Below, piece after piece: positions 8,444 to 16,732 of a stretch of DNA of 64,000 bases. Position numbers and translations under genes: made by a program. The stretch is from Geoalkalibacter subterraneus (GTDB lineage: Bacteria > Desulfobacterota > Desulfuromonadia > Desulfuromonadales > Geoalkalibacteraceae), in NCBI RefSeq assembly GCF_000827125.1, contig NZ_CP010311.1, positions 62,001 to 126,000 of the forward strand, written 5' to 3'. The notes below the pieces were generated by a model. It saw only the letters and a list, made by a program, of their open reading frames with translations. It was not told the origin of the DNA and ran no database searches. Each line of letters opens with the position of its first letter. Position 1 is the first letter of the stretch.

Positions 8444-9973
8444 TCAGACCACCTTGCGGTCCAGCCCCCGATACTGAATGGCTTCCGCCAGATGCTCAGT
8501 TGCGATCTTTTCGCGGCCGGCCAGGTCGGCGATGGTGCGCGAGATCTTGAGGATGCGCGCGTAGGAGCGGGCGGAGAGTCCCAGGCGATCGGTGACGCTC
8601 TCCAGCAGTTTCTGCCCCTGGTCATCGAGGGCGCAGAAGCGGCGGATGTGGCGCGCCTGCATGCGGGCGTTGCAGTGGAGGTTGAAGGGGGCGAGGCGTT
8701 CGCGCTGAATGGCGCGGGCGGCTTCCACCCGGGCGCGGATGACGGCGGAGGATTCGCCATCCACCGGGTCGGCCAGATCCTTGTGCTGCACGCGCGGCAC
8801 CTCGATGTGCAGGTCGATGCGGTCGAGCAGCGGCCCGGACAGACGCCGACGGTAGCGCTCGATCATGGTCGGGGTGCAGGAGCAGCTATCCTCGGATTCC
8901 CCCAAGAGACCGCAGAAACAGGGATTCATGGCGCCTACCAGCATGAAAGTGGCCGGATAGGTGAGGCTGGTGGCGGCGCGCGAAATCGTGACCTGGCCGT
9001 CCTCGAGGGGTTGACGCAGCATCTCCAGCACATTCTTTTTGAATTCCGGCAGTTCGTCGAGGAAAAGCAAACCGTTATGTGCCATCGAAACCTCTCCCGG
9101 GCGCGGATTGCTGCCGCCGCCGATCAATCCGGCATCGGAGATGGTATGATGGGGGTGTCGGAAGGGGCGCTGGGTGATCAGGGCCTGCTGTTCGTTGAGT
9201 AGGCCCATAACCGAGTGGATCTTGGTGGTTTCAAGAGCTTCGGCGAAGCTCAGATCCGGTAGAATGGTGGAAACCCGGCGTGCCAGCATGGTCTTGCCGC
9301 TGCCGGGCGGGCCGACCATCAGGATATTATGAGAGCCGGCCGCTGCGACCTCCAGGGCGCGCTTGGCCTGCTCCTGGCCGCGTACTTCGGCAAAGTCCTC
9401 GCCGTTGTGGTCTGCGCCGGCGAACAGTTCCGGAATAGAGACGCTGCACGGTTCGATCATGCGTTCGCCATTGAGGAAAGCCGTCACTTCGCCGAGGTCG
9501 TGCACGCCATAGACCGGTACGCTGTTAGCGATAGCGCCCTCGCGGGCATTTTCGCGGGGCAGAATCAGGCCGTCCACCGGCCAGTCGCCGGCGGCGATGG
9601 CCACCGGCAGGGCACCGCGTATCGGTTTGACCCGTCCATCGAGGGAGAGCTCTCCCATGATGACAAAGCGTCGGGCGGCATCTTCCTTGATGAGTCCGGT
9701 GGCGGTGAGCAGGCCGACCGCCATGGGCAGGTCAAAGGCGGCACCGTCCTTTTTGATGCCTGCGGGAGCGAGGTTGATGGTGATGCGCCGCGCGGGAAAT
9801 TCGTAGCCGGAATTCTTGATGGCGGATTTGACCCGGTCCTTGCTCTCCTTGACCGCCCCTTCGGGCAGCCCCACGGTGGCGAACTGGGGCAGGCCGCGGG
9901 CGATATCGACCTCCACTTCAACCTGGTAGGCGTCGATCCCCGACAGGGCGCCGGACAGAACTTTGGCGAGCAT
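8444..9973 (-). CDS. comM: ComM/YifB-family Mg-chelatase-like AAA+ ATPase
   Basis: A 509-residue protein. The N-terminal ChlI-like/Lon-like domain (GLPQFATVGLPEGAVKESKD) is followed by an AAA+ module with Walker A GPPGSGKT (221-228) and Walker B LLFLDELPEF, and by the C-terminal Mg-chelatase-type domain (residues about 400-500, with YARILKISRTIADL). In naturally competent bacteria ComM is a branch-migration helicase that extends heteroduplex during DNA integration; the family is widespread in non-competent species too. It is transcribed away from the CDF exporter gene. Length and motifs are normal. Confidence 0.93.
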   Translation of the reverse strand: MLAKVLSGALSGIDAYQVEVEVDIARGLPQFATVGLPEGAVKESKDRVKSAIKNSGYEFPARRITINLAPAGIKKDGAAFDLPMAVGLLTATGLIKEDAARRFVIMGELSLDGRVKPIRGALPVAIAAGDWPVDGLILPRENAREGAIANSVPVYGVHDLGEVTAFLNGERMIEPCSVSIPELFAGADHNGEDFAEVRGQEQAKRALEVAAAGSHNILMVGPPGSGKTMLARRVSTILPDLSFAEALETTKIHSVMGLLNEQQALITQRPFRHPHHTISDAGLIGGGSNPRPGEVSMAHNGLLFLDELPEFKKNVLEMLRQPLEDGQVTISRAATSLTYPATFMLVGAMNPCFCGLLGESEDSCSCTPTMIERYRRRLSGPLLDRIDLHIEVPRVQHKDLADPVDGESSAVIRARVEAARAIQRERLAPFNLHCNARMQARHIRRFCALDDQGQKLLESVTDRLGLSARSYARILKISRTIADLAGREKIATEHLAEAIQYRGLDRKVV

Positions 9974-10237
9974 GTTTGATTCCCCCCTCTTGCAGTCATT
10001 GACATAGAACCAGGTGATTTCACTGCCGCATGAGCCGTTGACGCCCAGCTGAAAGAGGGCGAAACGGCTCGGTTGGTCGGAAACGGCGAAGGTCTTTAAT
10101 TAACAAAAAAGGACGTGGCGGGCAAGGACAAAGATCTGTAATACAAGAGGCAGGGCATTGCTTTTATCTGCTTGTCAGCAGGCACCTCCACCGTTAGAAT
10201 GGCGCCGTTCCCAGCCGATTTCGACAGGAGAATGCGT
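9974..10237. other. divergent intergenic region comM / CDF exporter
   Basis: A 264-base gap holding the upstream regions of two divergent genes. An AT-rich patch (10096-10112, CTTTAATTAACAAAAAA) stands out. No clear -35/-10 pair, operator or RNA element was recognised. Confidence 0.5.
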
Positions 10238-11176
10238 ATGTCCGCCCATGAAGGCGTCGACCGCAATATCAGCCGCGGGTTTCTTTTTGCCATCAGCCTG
10301 ACCAGCGTGACGCTGCTGGCTGAGGTGATCGGCGGCCTGTGGACCAACTCTCTGGCCCTGCTGGCGGATGCGGCCCATGTGTTCATGGACCTGCTGGCGC
10401 TGGTCCTTTCGCTGGCGGCGCTGAAACTGGCGCGGCTTCCGGCCACCGACCGGCGCACCTACGGTTGGCACCGAGCGGAGATTTTTGCCTCCCTCATCAA
10501 TGGCGTGACCCTGCTGGCGATGGCGGTGGGTATACTGCTGGAAGCCTGGGAGCGGGTGCAGGCGCCGGAGCCGGTCAAGAGCCGGGAAATGTTCATTATT
10601 GCCGCGATCGGGCTGGTCATGAACCTGGTGGCCGCCAGGTTTCTGCACGGCCACTCCCGTGATGACCTCAACGTCCGCAGCGCTTTTCTGCATGTGCTGG
10701 GCGATGCCATCGCTTCGGTGGGGGTCATTGCCGGCGGGCTGGTCATGATGCTGACCGGATGGTATGTTGTCGACGGACTGATCTCCGTCTTCATCGTCCT
10801 GATTATCGGCTGGGGCGCGGTGCGCGTCATTCGCGAGGCCGGCCATATTCTGCTCGAGGGGGTGCCGGCCCATATCGATATCGGCGAGGTGGTCGAGAGC
10901 ATAAAGGGGATTGCGGGGGTGCGCGACGTACATCATATCCATTGCTGGTCGATCTGCTCCCACATCTCCTCCCTGTCCGCCCATGTCGACATCGAGCCGG
11001 AGCAGCGCCCGCAGCAGGGGCGGATTATCGCCGAGATTGGGGATATGCTCGAGCGGGACTACTCGATCAGCCACAGTACCCTTCAGGGCGAATGCAGTCG
11101 TTGCGAGACCGTGCCGCTGTTTCAGCAGCTTCATCACCGGTCTCCCGACTCGAACGGCCATGGCCACGAGCATTGA
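10238..11176 (+). CDS. cation diffusion facilitator (CDF) metal exporter
   Basis: A 312-residue inner-membrane transporter with six predicted helices. Metal-site sequences are visible in helix 2 (LLADAAHVFMDL, the HxxxD site) and helix 5 (HVLGDAIASVG), as in ZitB/CzcD-type zinc exporters. The cytoplasmic C-terminal domain contains VRDVHHIHCWSIC and ends in a His-rich tail (HGHGHEH-like). It likely exports Zn(II), perhaps Cd(II) or Co(II), against the proton gradient; specificity is inferred. The ATG at 10238 lies 7 bases after GGAG; the ATG at 10232 is too close, and 10172 adds an unlikely leader. A small membrane protein gene follows within 10 bases. Confidence 0.9.
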   Translation: MSAHEGVDRNISRGFLFAISLTSVTLLAEVIGGLWTNSLALLADAAHVFMDLLALVLSLAALKLARLPATDRRTYGWHRAEIFASLINGVTLLAMAVGILLEAWERVQAPEPVKSREMFIIAAIGLVMNLVAARFLHGHSRDDLNVRSAFLHVLGDAIASVGVIAGGLVMMLTGWYVVDGLISVFIVLIIGWGAVRVIREAGHILLEGVPAHIDIGEVVESIKGIAGVRDVHHIHCWSICSHISSLSAHVDIEPEQRPQQGRIIAEIGDMLERDYSISHSTLQGECSRCETVPLFQQLHHRSPDSNGHGHEH

Positions 11177-11186
11177 TAGAGGAATT

Positions 11187-11516
11187 ATGAAAAAACTCGT
11201 TCGTTTTATCTTCTGGGGTGTTGTTTTCGTTGTGCTGCTGGTCGCCGCCGACCAGGCACTGCTGCGGGTAGACCTGGATGTGCCGGGCTACCGCGAGGCG
11301 CACAGCTTCTACAAGGAATTCCGCGCGCGCCTGATCGGCCTGGGCGGGGAGCAGACGGCGCCGCCCGCATCAGGGAACGAGGGCACGCAACCTGCGCCGC
11401 CGGCCGCCGGCCCTTCCTATGTCTATGTCGATGATGAGGGAGCGCTTCATTTTGCCGAAAATCTCAACGAGGTCCCTGAACGTTACCGCCAGAACGCTCA
11501 GCAATTGGGGCATTAA
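11187..11516 (+). CDS. small single-pass membrane protein with DUF4124-like tail
   Basis: A 109-residue protein. Residues about 5-24 form one transmembrane helix or signal anchor (FIFWGVVFVVLLVAADQALL). A Pro/Ala-rich linker (about 55-75) leads to a short C-terminal motif (YVYVDDEGALHFAENLNEVP, then ERYR) that resembles the DUF4124 pattern of periplasmic proteins. Function is unknown. It starts 10 bases after the CDF exporter stop with GAGGAATT upstream, so the two are probably co-transcribed, and it is followed by a terminator. Confidence 0.75.
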   Translation: MKKLVRFIFWGVVFVVLLVAADQALLRVDLDVPGYREAHSFYKEFRARLIGLGGEQTAPPASGNEGTQPAPPAAGPSYVYVDDEGALHFAENLNEVPERYRQNAQQLGH

Positions 11517-11556
11517 CAACAGGCGCTCAGTCCAGGCTCAGCACAGCTCTCCTGTG

Positions 11557-11603
11557 AAAAAAAAGGGCCACTCGCGGACATCGTTTGCGGCTGGCTCTTT
11601 TTT
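11557..11603. terminator. bidirectional intrinsic terminator
   Basis: An A-tract, a stem (GGGCCA.TCGC paired with GCGG.TGGCTC, with G-U pairs and one mismatch) and a T-tract lie between the convergent small membrane protein gene and the nitrilase-family gene. The symmetry suits termination in both directions. Confidence 0.75.
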
Positions 11604-11624
11604 CTGACAGACAGGGCCGTTTCG

Positions 11625-12416
11625 TCAGGGCAGAGTCCCGTAAACGGTCGGCCTTCTGTCCTGAAAACACCTGATCTTGCTACGAAAATCGATCATCTCC
11701 TGAAAATCCAGGGTAGCAAACAGTTCGACACCCTTTTCTTCGCCTTCTGCCAGGATCTCTCCCCAGGGAGAAATGATCAGGCTCATGCCGAAGAAATCCA
11801 GCTTGCCCTGCACCCCGCAGCAGTTGGTGGCGACCACGAACTGCTGATTCTCAATGGCTCTGGCACGTAAAAGAGTCCGCCAATGCTCCTGGCGCGGCTT
11901 GGGCCATTCCGCAGGCAGGCAGAGGATTTCGGCCCCTTCCAGCGCCATTTTGCGGAACAGCTCCGGAAAACGCAGGTCGTAGCAGATCGCGATGCCGAGG
12001 CGTCCGGCGCTGGTAGGGACAACCAGGGTTTTGTCTCCGGCGGACAGGAAGCGATCCTCCCCCATGGTGGAAAAAAGGTGCAGTTTGCGGTAAGTCCCTT
12101 TGATTTCACCCTGGTCGATGACATAGGCGGCATTGTAGATATGGCCGTTTTCGCTTTCGGGCAGACTGCCGACCAACACCATTTTCTGCTCAGCCGATTT
12201 TTTCTGGAGGACTTCAATGACCCGCGGCGTTTCCAGGGCAAGTCGGGGCAGGTTTTTGTAGTCGTATCCAGTGCTCCACATCTCTGGAAGTACGGCAAGT
12301 TCGGCTCCCCGATCCCTGGTCCGGTCGATGGCCGACAGTGCTTTCTTCAGATTGGTGTCGACATCGCCAAGGGAAATATTGAACTGAATGCTGGCTGCGT
12401 TAAGTTTTCGATTCAT
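11625..12416 (-). CDS. nitrilase-family carbon-nitrogen hydrolase
   Basis: A 263-residue amidase of the nitrilase superfamily. The catalytic triad is Glu45 (VLPEMWSTGY), Lys111 (YRKLHLF) and Cys145 (GIAICYDLRFPE). This pattern is closest to the omega-amidase/YafV and NIT branch, which hydrolyse alpha-keto acid amides or deaminated glutathione; the exact substrate cannot be read from sequence. The start at 12416 is preceded by GAGAGG. The frame extends upstream to 12545 but those residues have no family resemblance. It ends at the shared terminator. Confidence 0.88.
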   Translation of the reverse strand: MNRKLNAASIQFNISLGDVDTNLKKALSAIDRTRDRGAELAVLPEMWSTGYDYKNLPRLALETPRVIEVLQKKSAEQKMVLVGSLPESENGHIYNAAYVIDQGEIKGTYRKLHLFSTMGEDRFLSAGDKTLVVPTSAGRLGIAICYDLRFPELFRKMALEGAEILCLPAEWPKPRQEHWRTLLRARAIENQQFVVATNCCGVQGKLDFFGMSLIISPWGEILAEGEEKGVELFATLDFQEMIDFRSKIRCFQDRRPTVYGTLP

Positions 12417-12538
12417 CACACCTCTCTGGAAACAATGTTTTAAAAAGACGGAATTTTCCGGCGCAGTTAAGAAACAAACACGATTATAAAAGAAAAGAAG
12501 CCAATGAACAAGAGGCTCTAGGGGGATACCGGTTTGCC

Positions 12539-12567
12539 TTGACACCTTTTGGGGAGCATGCTAATCC
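12539..12567 (+). promoter_or_regulatory. probable sigma-70 promoter of the Mrp-type operon
   Basis: TTGACA (12539-12544), a 17-base spacer and TAATCC (12562-12567) lie 139 bases upstream of the first antiporter gene. The -35 box is perfect and the -10 box weak. The rest of the 289-base gap (12417-12705) shows no gene or other site. Confidence 0.45.
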
Positions 12568-12705
12568 TTGACACACTTTTCTTTCGTGCGGCAAGGGGTT
12601 CTGCTTTCTGCCGAGGTTCGGGAGGGAACTTATCTTCTTGTTTTTCCGGTCTGAGTTTCGGATTTAATGTCGAGACAACTGCCGGGTGGACCAGGGTGGT
12701 TTTAG

Positions 12706-13191
12706 ATGACCAAGTTTGCCACTTTTCTGATCATGTTTGTCTTCTGGGCGGTCCTGTCCGGGATGTTCGACGGGTTTCACCTGTCGCTGGGGATTCTCTC
12801 CTGCCTCCTGGTCGCACATTTCAGTCATGACCTCCTTTTCGTCAACCGAAGCGTGGGCTCCTTCACCCGGCATTTTATCGGGTGGATCTTTTATGTGCCC
12901 TATCTGCTGAAGGAAATTGTTCTGGCCAGCGTGCAGGTTGCTTACATTGTGCTGCACCCCCGTATGCTCGATCTGATCGATCCCCAGTTGATCCGTTTTA
13001 AGACCCGCCTGAAAAGACCTGTTTCCAGGGTGTCCTTTGCCCAGTCAATCACGTTGACGCCTGGAACGATCACCGTAAGCGTTCACGATGATGAATTCAC
13101 CGTGTATGCGTTAACCCGCAGCACGGCCGAGTCGCTGCCCGGCACCATGGAAGAAAAGGTGGCCGCCGCGCTTGAAAAGGAGCCGCTGTAA
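12706..13191 (+). CDS. mrpE: Mrp-type Na+/H+ antiporter subunit E
   Basis: A 161-residue protein with N-terminal hydrophobic helices (FLIMFVFWAVLSG and LSLGILSCLLVAHF), a further helical pair (IGWIFYVPYLLKEIVLASVQ) and a soluble C-terminal half containing the family motif ITLTPGTITVSV. This is the MnhE/MrpE family, a small subunit of the multi-subunit cation/proton antiporter in the inner membrane. It opens a tight operon that runs to about 20.9 kb; its TAA shares one base with the ATG of mrpF. Confidence 0.93.
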   Translation: MTKFATFLIMFVFWAVLSGMFDGFHLSLGILSCLLVAHFSHDLLFVNRSVGSFTRHFIGWIFYVPYLLKEIVLASVQVAYIVLHPRMLDLIDPQLIRFKTRLKRPVSRVSFAQSITLTPGTITVSVHDDEFTVYALTRSTAESLPGTMEEKVAAALEKEPL

Positions 13192-13499
13192 TGGCCGACA
13201 TTTTTATGGCCTTCGGAATCGGGCTGCTGCTTCTGATTCTGGTCAGTCTCTATCGGGTGGTTACCGGACCAACAGTGCTTGACCGCATTCTCGGCGGCAA
13301 TGTCATCGGTTCACAGACCACCGTGCTGCTGCTGCTGATCGGGTTGATCTACGGCAATGTCGGGATGTTTGTCGATATTGCGCTGGCCTATGCGCTGCTC
13401 AACTTCATCGCGACCCTGGGAGCCACCAAGTATTTCCTGCGCAGACGGAGTGTTCACCTCGACAGCGATCTGCAGGAAGGGAAGGAGGCGGCTGAATGA
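13191..13499 (+). CDS. mrpF: Mrp-type antiporter subunit F
   Basis: A 102-residue protein with three predicted helices, the motif RVVTGPTVLDRILGGNVIG and a conserved acidic residue in YGNVGMFVDIALAYALLNF. This is the MrpF/PhaF/MnhF family. Start and stop overlap the neighbouring genes (1 base with mrpE, 4 bases with mrpG), as expected for translational coupling. The C-terminal tail is longer and more charged than the family minimum. Confidence 0.93.
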   Translation: MADIFMAFGIGLLLLILVSLYRVVTGPTVLDRILGGNVIGSQTTVLLLLIGLIYGNVGMFVDIALAYALLNFIATLGATKYFLRRRSVHLDSDLQEGKEAAE

Positions 13500-13822
13500 A
13501 CGTCATCACCATTGTTTTGCTGACCCTCGGCCTGTTTTTCTTTGCCGTTGGCGTTGTTGGAATTCTTCGTTTCCCCGATTTCTACACCCGCATGCATGCC
13601 GCCGGCAAATGCGACACTCTGGCCTCCGAGCTGGTGCTGCTGGCGGTGGCGCTTTACAACCTGTCCGATCCCTCGCTGGGAAGTGTTCTGGTCAGTATCA
13701 AGATCATGATGATCGCAGGCTTTGTTTTTGTTGCAAGCCCGACGGCGACTCACGCCCTGACGGAAGCAGCACTGGTGGTTGGAGTCTCCCCCTGGACCAG
13801 GAAAAGCGGGAGGCGCTCATGA
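13496..13822 (+). CDS. mrpG: Mrp-type antiporter subunit G
   Basis: A 108-residue protein with three hydrophobic helices and the family signature VGILRFPDFYTRMHAAGKCD, followed by a loop and helix with SVLVSIKIMMIAGFVFVASP. This is MrpG/MnhG. The start overlaps the stop of mrpF by four bases (ATGA). In Mrp complexes G packs with E and F beside the antiporter core. Confidence 0.93.
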   Translation: MNVITIVLLTLGLFFFAVGVVGILRFPDFYTRMHAAGKCDTLASELVLLAVALYNLSDPSLGSVLVSIKIMMIAGFVFVASPTATHALTEAALVVGVSPWTRKSGRRS

Positions 13823-14064
13823 CCTGGCCCATTGATCTGCTCATTCTGGCGCTGGTGGTGATCTGCGCGATCGGAACAATTGCGGTGCGGGACCTGCTCG
13901 CCGCCACGGTGGTGTTCGGGGTGTACAGTTTCCTTATGTGTCTGCTGTGGGCGGAGATGGGAGCGGTGGACGTGGCGTTTACCGAAGCGACGGTCGGCGC
14001 CGGCGTCAGTACCGTGCTGTTTATTGCCGCTATTCTGCGAACCAGCCGAAGGAGTAAGGATTGA
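13819..14064 (+). CDS. MbhD-like (DUF4040) subunit of the Mrp-type antiporter
   Basis: An 81-residue protein with three helices: LLILALVVICAIGTIAVRDL, then ATVVFGVYSFLMCLLWAEMG, then DVAFTEATVGAGVSTVLFIA. The VAFTEAxVGAG motif is typical of MbhD and of the C-terminal part of MrpA (DUF4040). It is a separate gene here, not fused to a large NuoL-like subunit, as in archaeal-type Mrp modules of membrane-bound hydrogenases. It overlaps mrpG and the next gene by four bases each. An upstream extension of the frame overlaps mrpG entirely and was rejected. Confidence 0.82.
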   Translation: MTWPIDLLILALVVICAIGTIAVRDLLAATVVFGVYSFLMCLLWAEMGAVDVAFTEATVGAGVSTVLFIAAILRTSRRSKD

Positions 14065-14333
14065 AAGCGATTGCCTGGCTTGCCTGCATCGTGACCGGAG
14101 CTTTGCTGCTCTACGGGACCAAGGATTTCCCCGCCTGGGGCGACCCGCAATCTCCGGCCAATACTCACCTGTCGAAGTATTTTATCGAGCAGGCGATTCC
14201 TGAAACCCACGTTCCCAACCTGGTGACCGCCGTTCTGGGTGACTACCGCGGTTACGACACCATGTTCGAGCTGGTGGTTATCTACTGTGCCGGGATCGGG
14301 GTCATCGCCGTGCTGCGGAGGTCGCGCCAATGA
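14061..14333 (+). CDS. MbhE-like subunit of the Mrp-type antiporter
   Basis: A 90-residue protein with two helices, starting at a TTG that overlaps the previous stop (TTGA). The first helix spans about residues 4-20; a periplasmic-type loop contains LSKYFIEQAIPETHVPNLVT and then VLGDYRGYDTMFELVVIYCA. The VNxVLxDYRGxDTxxE-type motif is diagnostic of MbhE and of the tail of MrpA. Together with the MbhD-like gene it replaces the C-terminal region of a conventional MrpA. It overlaps mrpB by four bases. Confidence 0.82.
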   Translation: MKAIAWLACIVTGALLLYGTKDFPAWGDPQSPANTHLSKYFIEQAIPETHVPNLVTAVLGDYRGYDTMFELVVIYCAGIGVIAVLRRSRQ

Positions 14334-14809
14334 AGACTGTGCAGGATCGCGCAGAAAACCGGCGCCTGGGCGAGAGCCTGATTATCGAGATGTCTGTGCG
14401 CATCATGGTTCCCTTTATCCAGTTGTTCGGCCTTTATGTCATCGTGCACGGCCACTACAGCCCCGGCGGCGGTTTTCAGGGGGGCGTCATTCTGGGGGCC
14501 TCCTTCATCCTGTTGGCCCTGGCTTTTGATCTTCCGACAACCATGGAGCGCATGAGTGAGCGCTGCAACGCCCTGATCGCCAATATCGGCGTGCTGATTT
14601 TTACCGGGGTGGCGGCTCTGTGCACCATCGTGGGCGGCTACCTGCTGGACTACAGTGCCCTTGCCGCTGTGATTCCGATGGATCCCATCGAATGGCGGTC
14701 TTTCGGCATCTTTCTGGTCGAGGTCGGGGTCGGGCTTGGCGTGATGAGCATCATGGTCTCCCTGTTCTGGGATATCAGCTCCGCCGGTGACATGGATGAG
14801 GGGTTGTAG
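14330..14809 (+). CDS. mrpB: Mrp-type antiporter subunit B (MnhB domain)
   Basis: A 159-residue protein with four helices. Family motifs are IVHGHYSPGGGFQGGVILGA and the following hydrophobic stretch, then LLDYSALAAVIPMDPIEWRS and the last helix EVGVGLGVMSIMVSLFW. This is the MnhB domain of Mrp antiporters. It is coupled to the MbhE-like gene by a four-base overlap and lies one base before mrpC. Confidence 0.92.
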   Translation: MKTVQDRAENRRLGESLIIEMSVRIMVPFIQLFGLYVIVHGHYSPGGGFQGGVILGASFILLALAFDLPTTMERMSERCNALIANIGVLIFTGVAALCTIVGGYLLDYSALAAVIPMDPIEWRSFGIFLVEVGVGLGVMSIMVSLFWDISSAGDMDEGL

Positions 14810-14810
14810 T

Positions 14811-15200
14811 ATGGACGGTCTGCTGAACGAAGTCATCGCCAAATACAATTACTGGATCTATGTCGTTTTGATGATGATCGGCTTCTACGCCATGATCGGC
14901 AAGAACAACCTGGTGAAGAAGTTGCTGGGAATGAACATCTTTCAGACTGCAATCATCCTTTTTTTCGTTTCCACCGGGGTCAAGCGTGATGCCGGAGTTG
15001 CCATCGTCGACAAGTACGAGGTGCTCAAGCACGGCGTTGACGCTTCGACGGTGGTCAATCCCCTGCCCCATGTGCTGATGCTGACCGCTATTGTCGTTTC
15101 GGTGAGCGTGACGGGGGTGGCTCTGGCGCTGCTGATCCGCATTCACCGCAGATACGGATCCCTGGAAGAGGACGAAATCCTGGAGAAAATCCGCCAATGA
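14811..15200 (+). CDS. mrpC: Mrp-type antiporter subunit C (NuoK-like)
   Basis: A 129-residue NuoK/MrpC-type protein with three helices: NYWIYVVLMMIGFYAMIG, then LLGMNIFQTAIILFFVSTG, then HVLMLTAIVVSVSVTGVALA. The GMNIFQTAIILFF segment and the PLPHVLMLTAIVV motif are typical. The ATG at 14811 has GAGGGG at a suitable distance; an in-frame ATG at 14787 lies inside mrpB and was rejected. It overlaps mrpD by four bases. Confidence 0.92.
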   Translation: MDGLLNEVIAKYNYWIYVVLMMIGFYAMIGKNNLVKKLLGMNIFQTAIILFFVSTGVKRDAGVAIVDKYEVLKHGVDASTVVNPLPHVLMLTAIVVSVSVTGVALALLIRIHRRYGSLEEDEILEKIRQ

Positions 15201-16687
15201 TCCTCGAGAATTTTCCTGCACTTGTGATTGCGGTACCGCTGCTCGCCGCCTTTGCCGTCAACCTTCTCGGCCGCCTGTCCCGCGCCTGGATCGCGCCGCT
15301 GGTGCTCGGTTCCCTGGCGTTCAGTACGATCGCCTCTGTGGTGCTGCTGGCCCGCGTGCTGCGCGAGGGCACGGTGCGTTACGTGATGGGCGGCTGGCGC
15401 GCTCCTTTCGGCATCGAGCTGGTGGTGGATCCCCTGTCCGGCCTGATGCTGGTGGTGGTTGCGGCGGTGGCGCTGGTGGCCTGTGTGTCGGTGGTAAAAA
15501 GCGTCGAGCAGGAATTGCCGGGCAAGGACTATCTTTTTTTCACCCTGCTGCTGATTCTGATCGCGGGCCTGCTGGGGCTGGTGGTAACCGGCGATGCCTT
15601 CAACCTCTACGTGCTGCTGGAGATCACTTCCATTACCACCTACGGCCTGATCGCCATGGGGCCCGATCGGGCGCCGCTGTCGAGCTTCAACTATATCATT
15701 ATGGGCACCATCGGCGCCTGCTTTTATCTGCTGGGGGTCGGCTACCTCTATATTCTCACCGGCTCCCTCAACATGGCGGACATTGCTTTGATTCTGCCCG
15801 GTCTCGAGGGGCAGGTGGCGGTGGCCACCGCGTTTGCCTTCCTGCTGGTGGGATTCTGGGTGAAAATGGCGTTTTTCCCCTTGCACAGCTGGCTCCCCAA
15901 CGCCTACAGTCATGCTCCGAACTCGGTCGCCGTGGTGGTGGCGCCGCTGATGACCAAGGTAACGGTCTACCTGATGCTGCGCATCATCCTGACCGTTTTT
16001 TCCGTTGATTACGCTTTTTACCAGCATGCCGCGGTGCAGAGCACCATTGTCTGGGTCTCTGCCGGGGCCATTGTCTGCGCATCCTTTCTGGCCCTGGCCC
16101 AGCGGGATCTCAAGCGGATGCTGACCTATATCATCGTTGCCGAAGTCGGCTACATGGTCGGTGGTGCATGGCTGGCCAATTCCGCGGGCTTGACCGGCGC
16201 AGTGCTTCACATCGTCAACGATGCCATCATGACCCTGTGCATGTTCCTGGCCGTGCTGGCCATCGCCTACCGAATCGGCGATACCCGTTTTGAGAACCTG
16301 ACCGGAATTTTCCGCAAGATGCCGATCACCATGGCGGCCTTTACCCTGGGGGCCTTCTCCATGATCGGCGTGCCTCCGACCTGTGGTTTTTTCAGCAAGT
16401 GGTACCTGATCCTGGGTGGGGTGGAGGCCGACCAGTGGGGATTCGTCATCGCCCTGGTGGTCAGCAGCCTGGTGAATGCGGTGTTGTTTTTCCGCATTAT
16501 TGAAATCGGTTATTTCCGTTTGGAGGAGCAGGATCATGCAGCGGTACACGGCAATGGCGTTGCCGAGGCACCCCTGATGATCCTCAGTCCGCTGGTTCTG
16601 ACCGCCCTGGCCCTGCTGGTGGTCGGTTTCGGTTCGGGCCTTATCGTCAAGGATGTGATCCGTCTGGCGCTCCCGGCGGGATTTTAG
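15197..16687 (+). CDS. mrpD: Mrp-type antiporter subunit D (NuoL/M/N-like), first of three
   Basis: A 496-residue polytopic antiporter subunit with about 14 helices. The proton-path residues are present: TM5 Glu142 (FNLYVLLEITSITTYG), TM7 Lys223 (FWVKMAFFPLHSWLP) and TM8 Lys254 (PLMTKVTVYLM). The helix with QRDLKRMLTYIIVAEVGYM is also typical. It is the clearest MrpD in the operon. In Mrp systems D and A carry out coupled Na+ and H+ movement. It overlaps mrpC by four bases and is followed after 45 bases by a second antiporter-like subunit. Confidence 0.93.
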   Translation: MILENFPALVIAVPLLAAFAVNLLGRLSRAWIAPLVLGSLAFSTIASVVLLARVLREGTVRYVMGGWRAPFGIELVVDPLSGLMLVVVAAVALVACVSVVKSVEQELPGKDYLFFTLLLILIAGLLGLVVTGDAFNLYVLLEITSITTYGLIAMGPDRAPLSSFNYIIMGTIGACFYLLGVGYLYILTGSLNMADIALILPGLEGQVAVATAFAFLLVGFWVKMAFFPLHSWLPNAYSHAPNSVAVVVAPLMTKVTVYLMLRIILTVFSVDYAFYQHAAVQSTIVWVSAGAIVCASFLALAQRDLKRMLTYIIVAEVGYMVGGAWLANSAGLTGAVLHIVNDAIMTLCMFLAVLAIAYRIGDTRFENLTGIFRKMPITMAAFTLGAFSMIGVPPTCGFFSKWYLILGGVEADQWGFVIALVVSSLVNAVLFFRIIEIGYFRLEEQDHAAVHGNGVAEAPLMILSPLVLTALALLVVGFGSGLIVKDVIRLALPAGF

Positions 16688-16732
16688 CCCGGAGAGCAGC
16701 CCTTTTCCCTTTTCCGAGGTTTGTTGTCGACC

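Noticed and set aside
12417-12705. Possible small gene in the nitrilase-mrp gap (frame from 12549)
   Set aside because: The frame runs into mrpE out of phase, lacks a ribosome binding site and shows no resemblance to a known protein.
13357-13818. Upstream extension of the MbhD-like frame
   Set aside because: It overlaps mrpF and mrpG out of frame; the natural start is the ATGA overlap at 13819.
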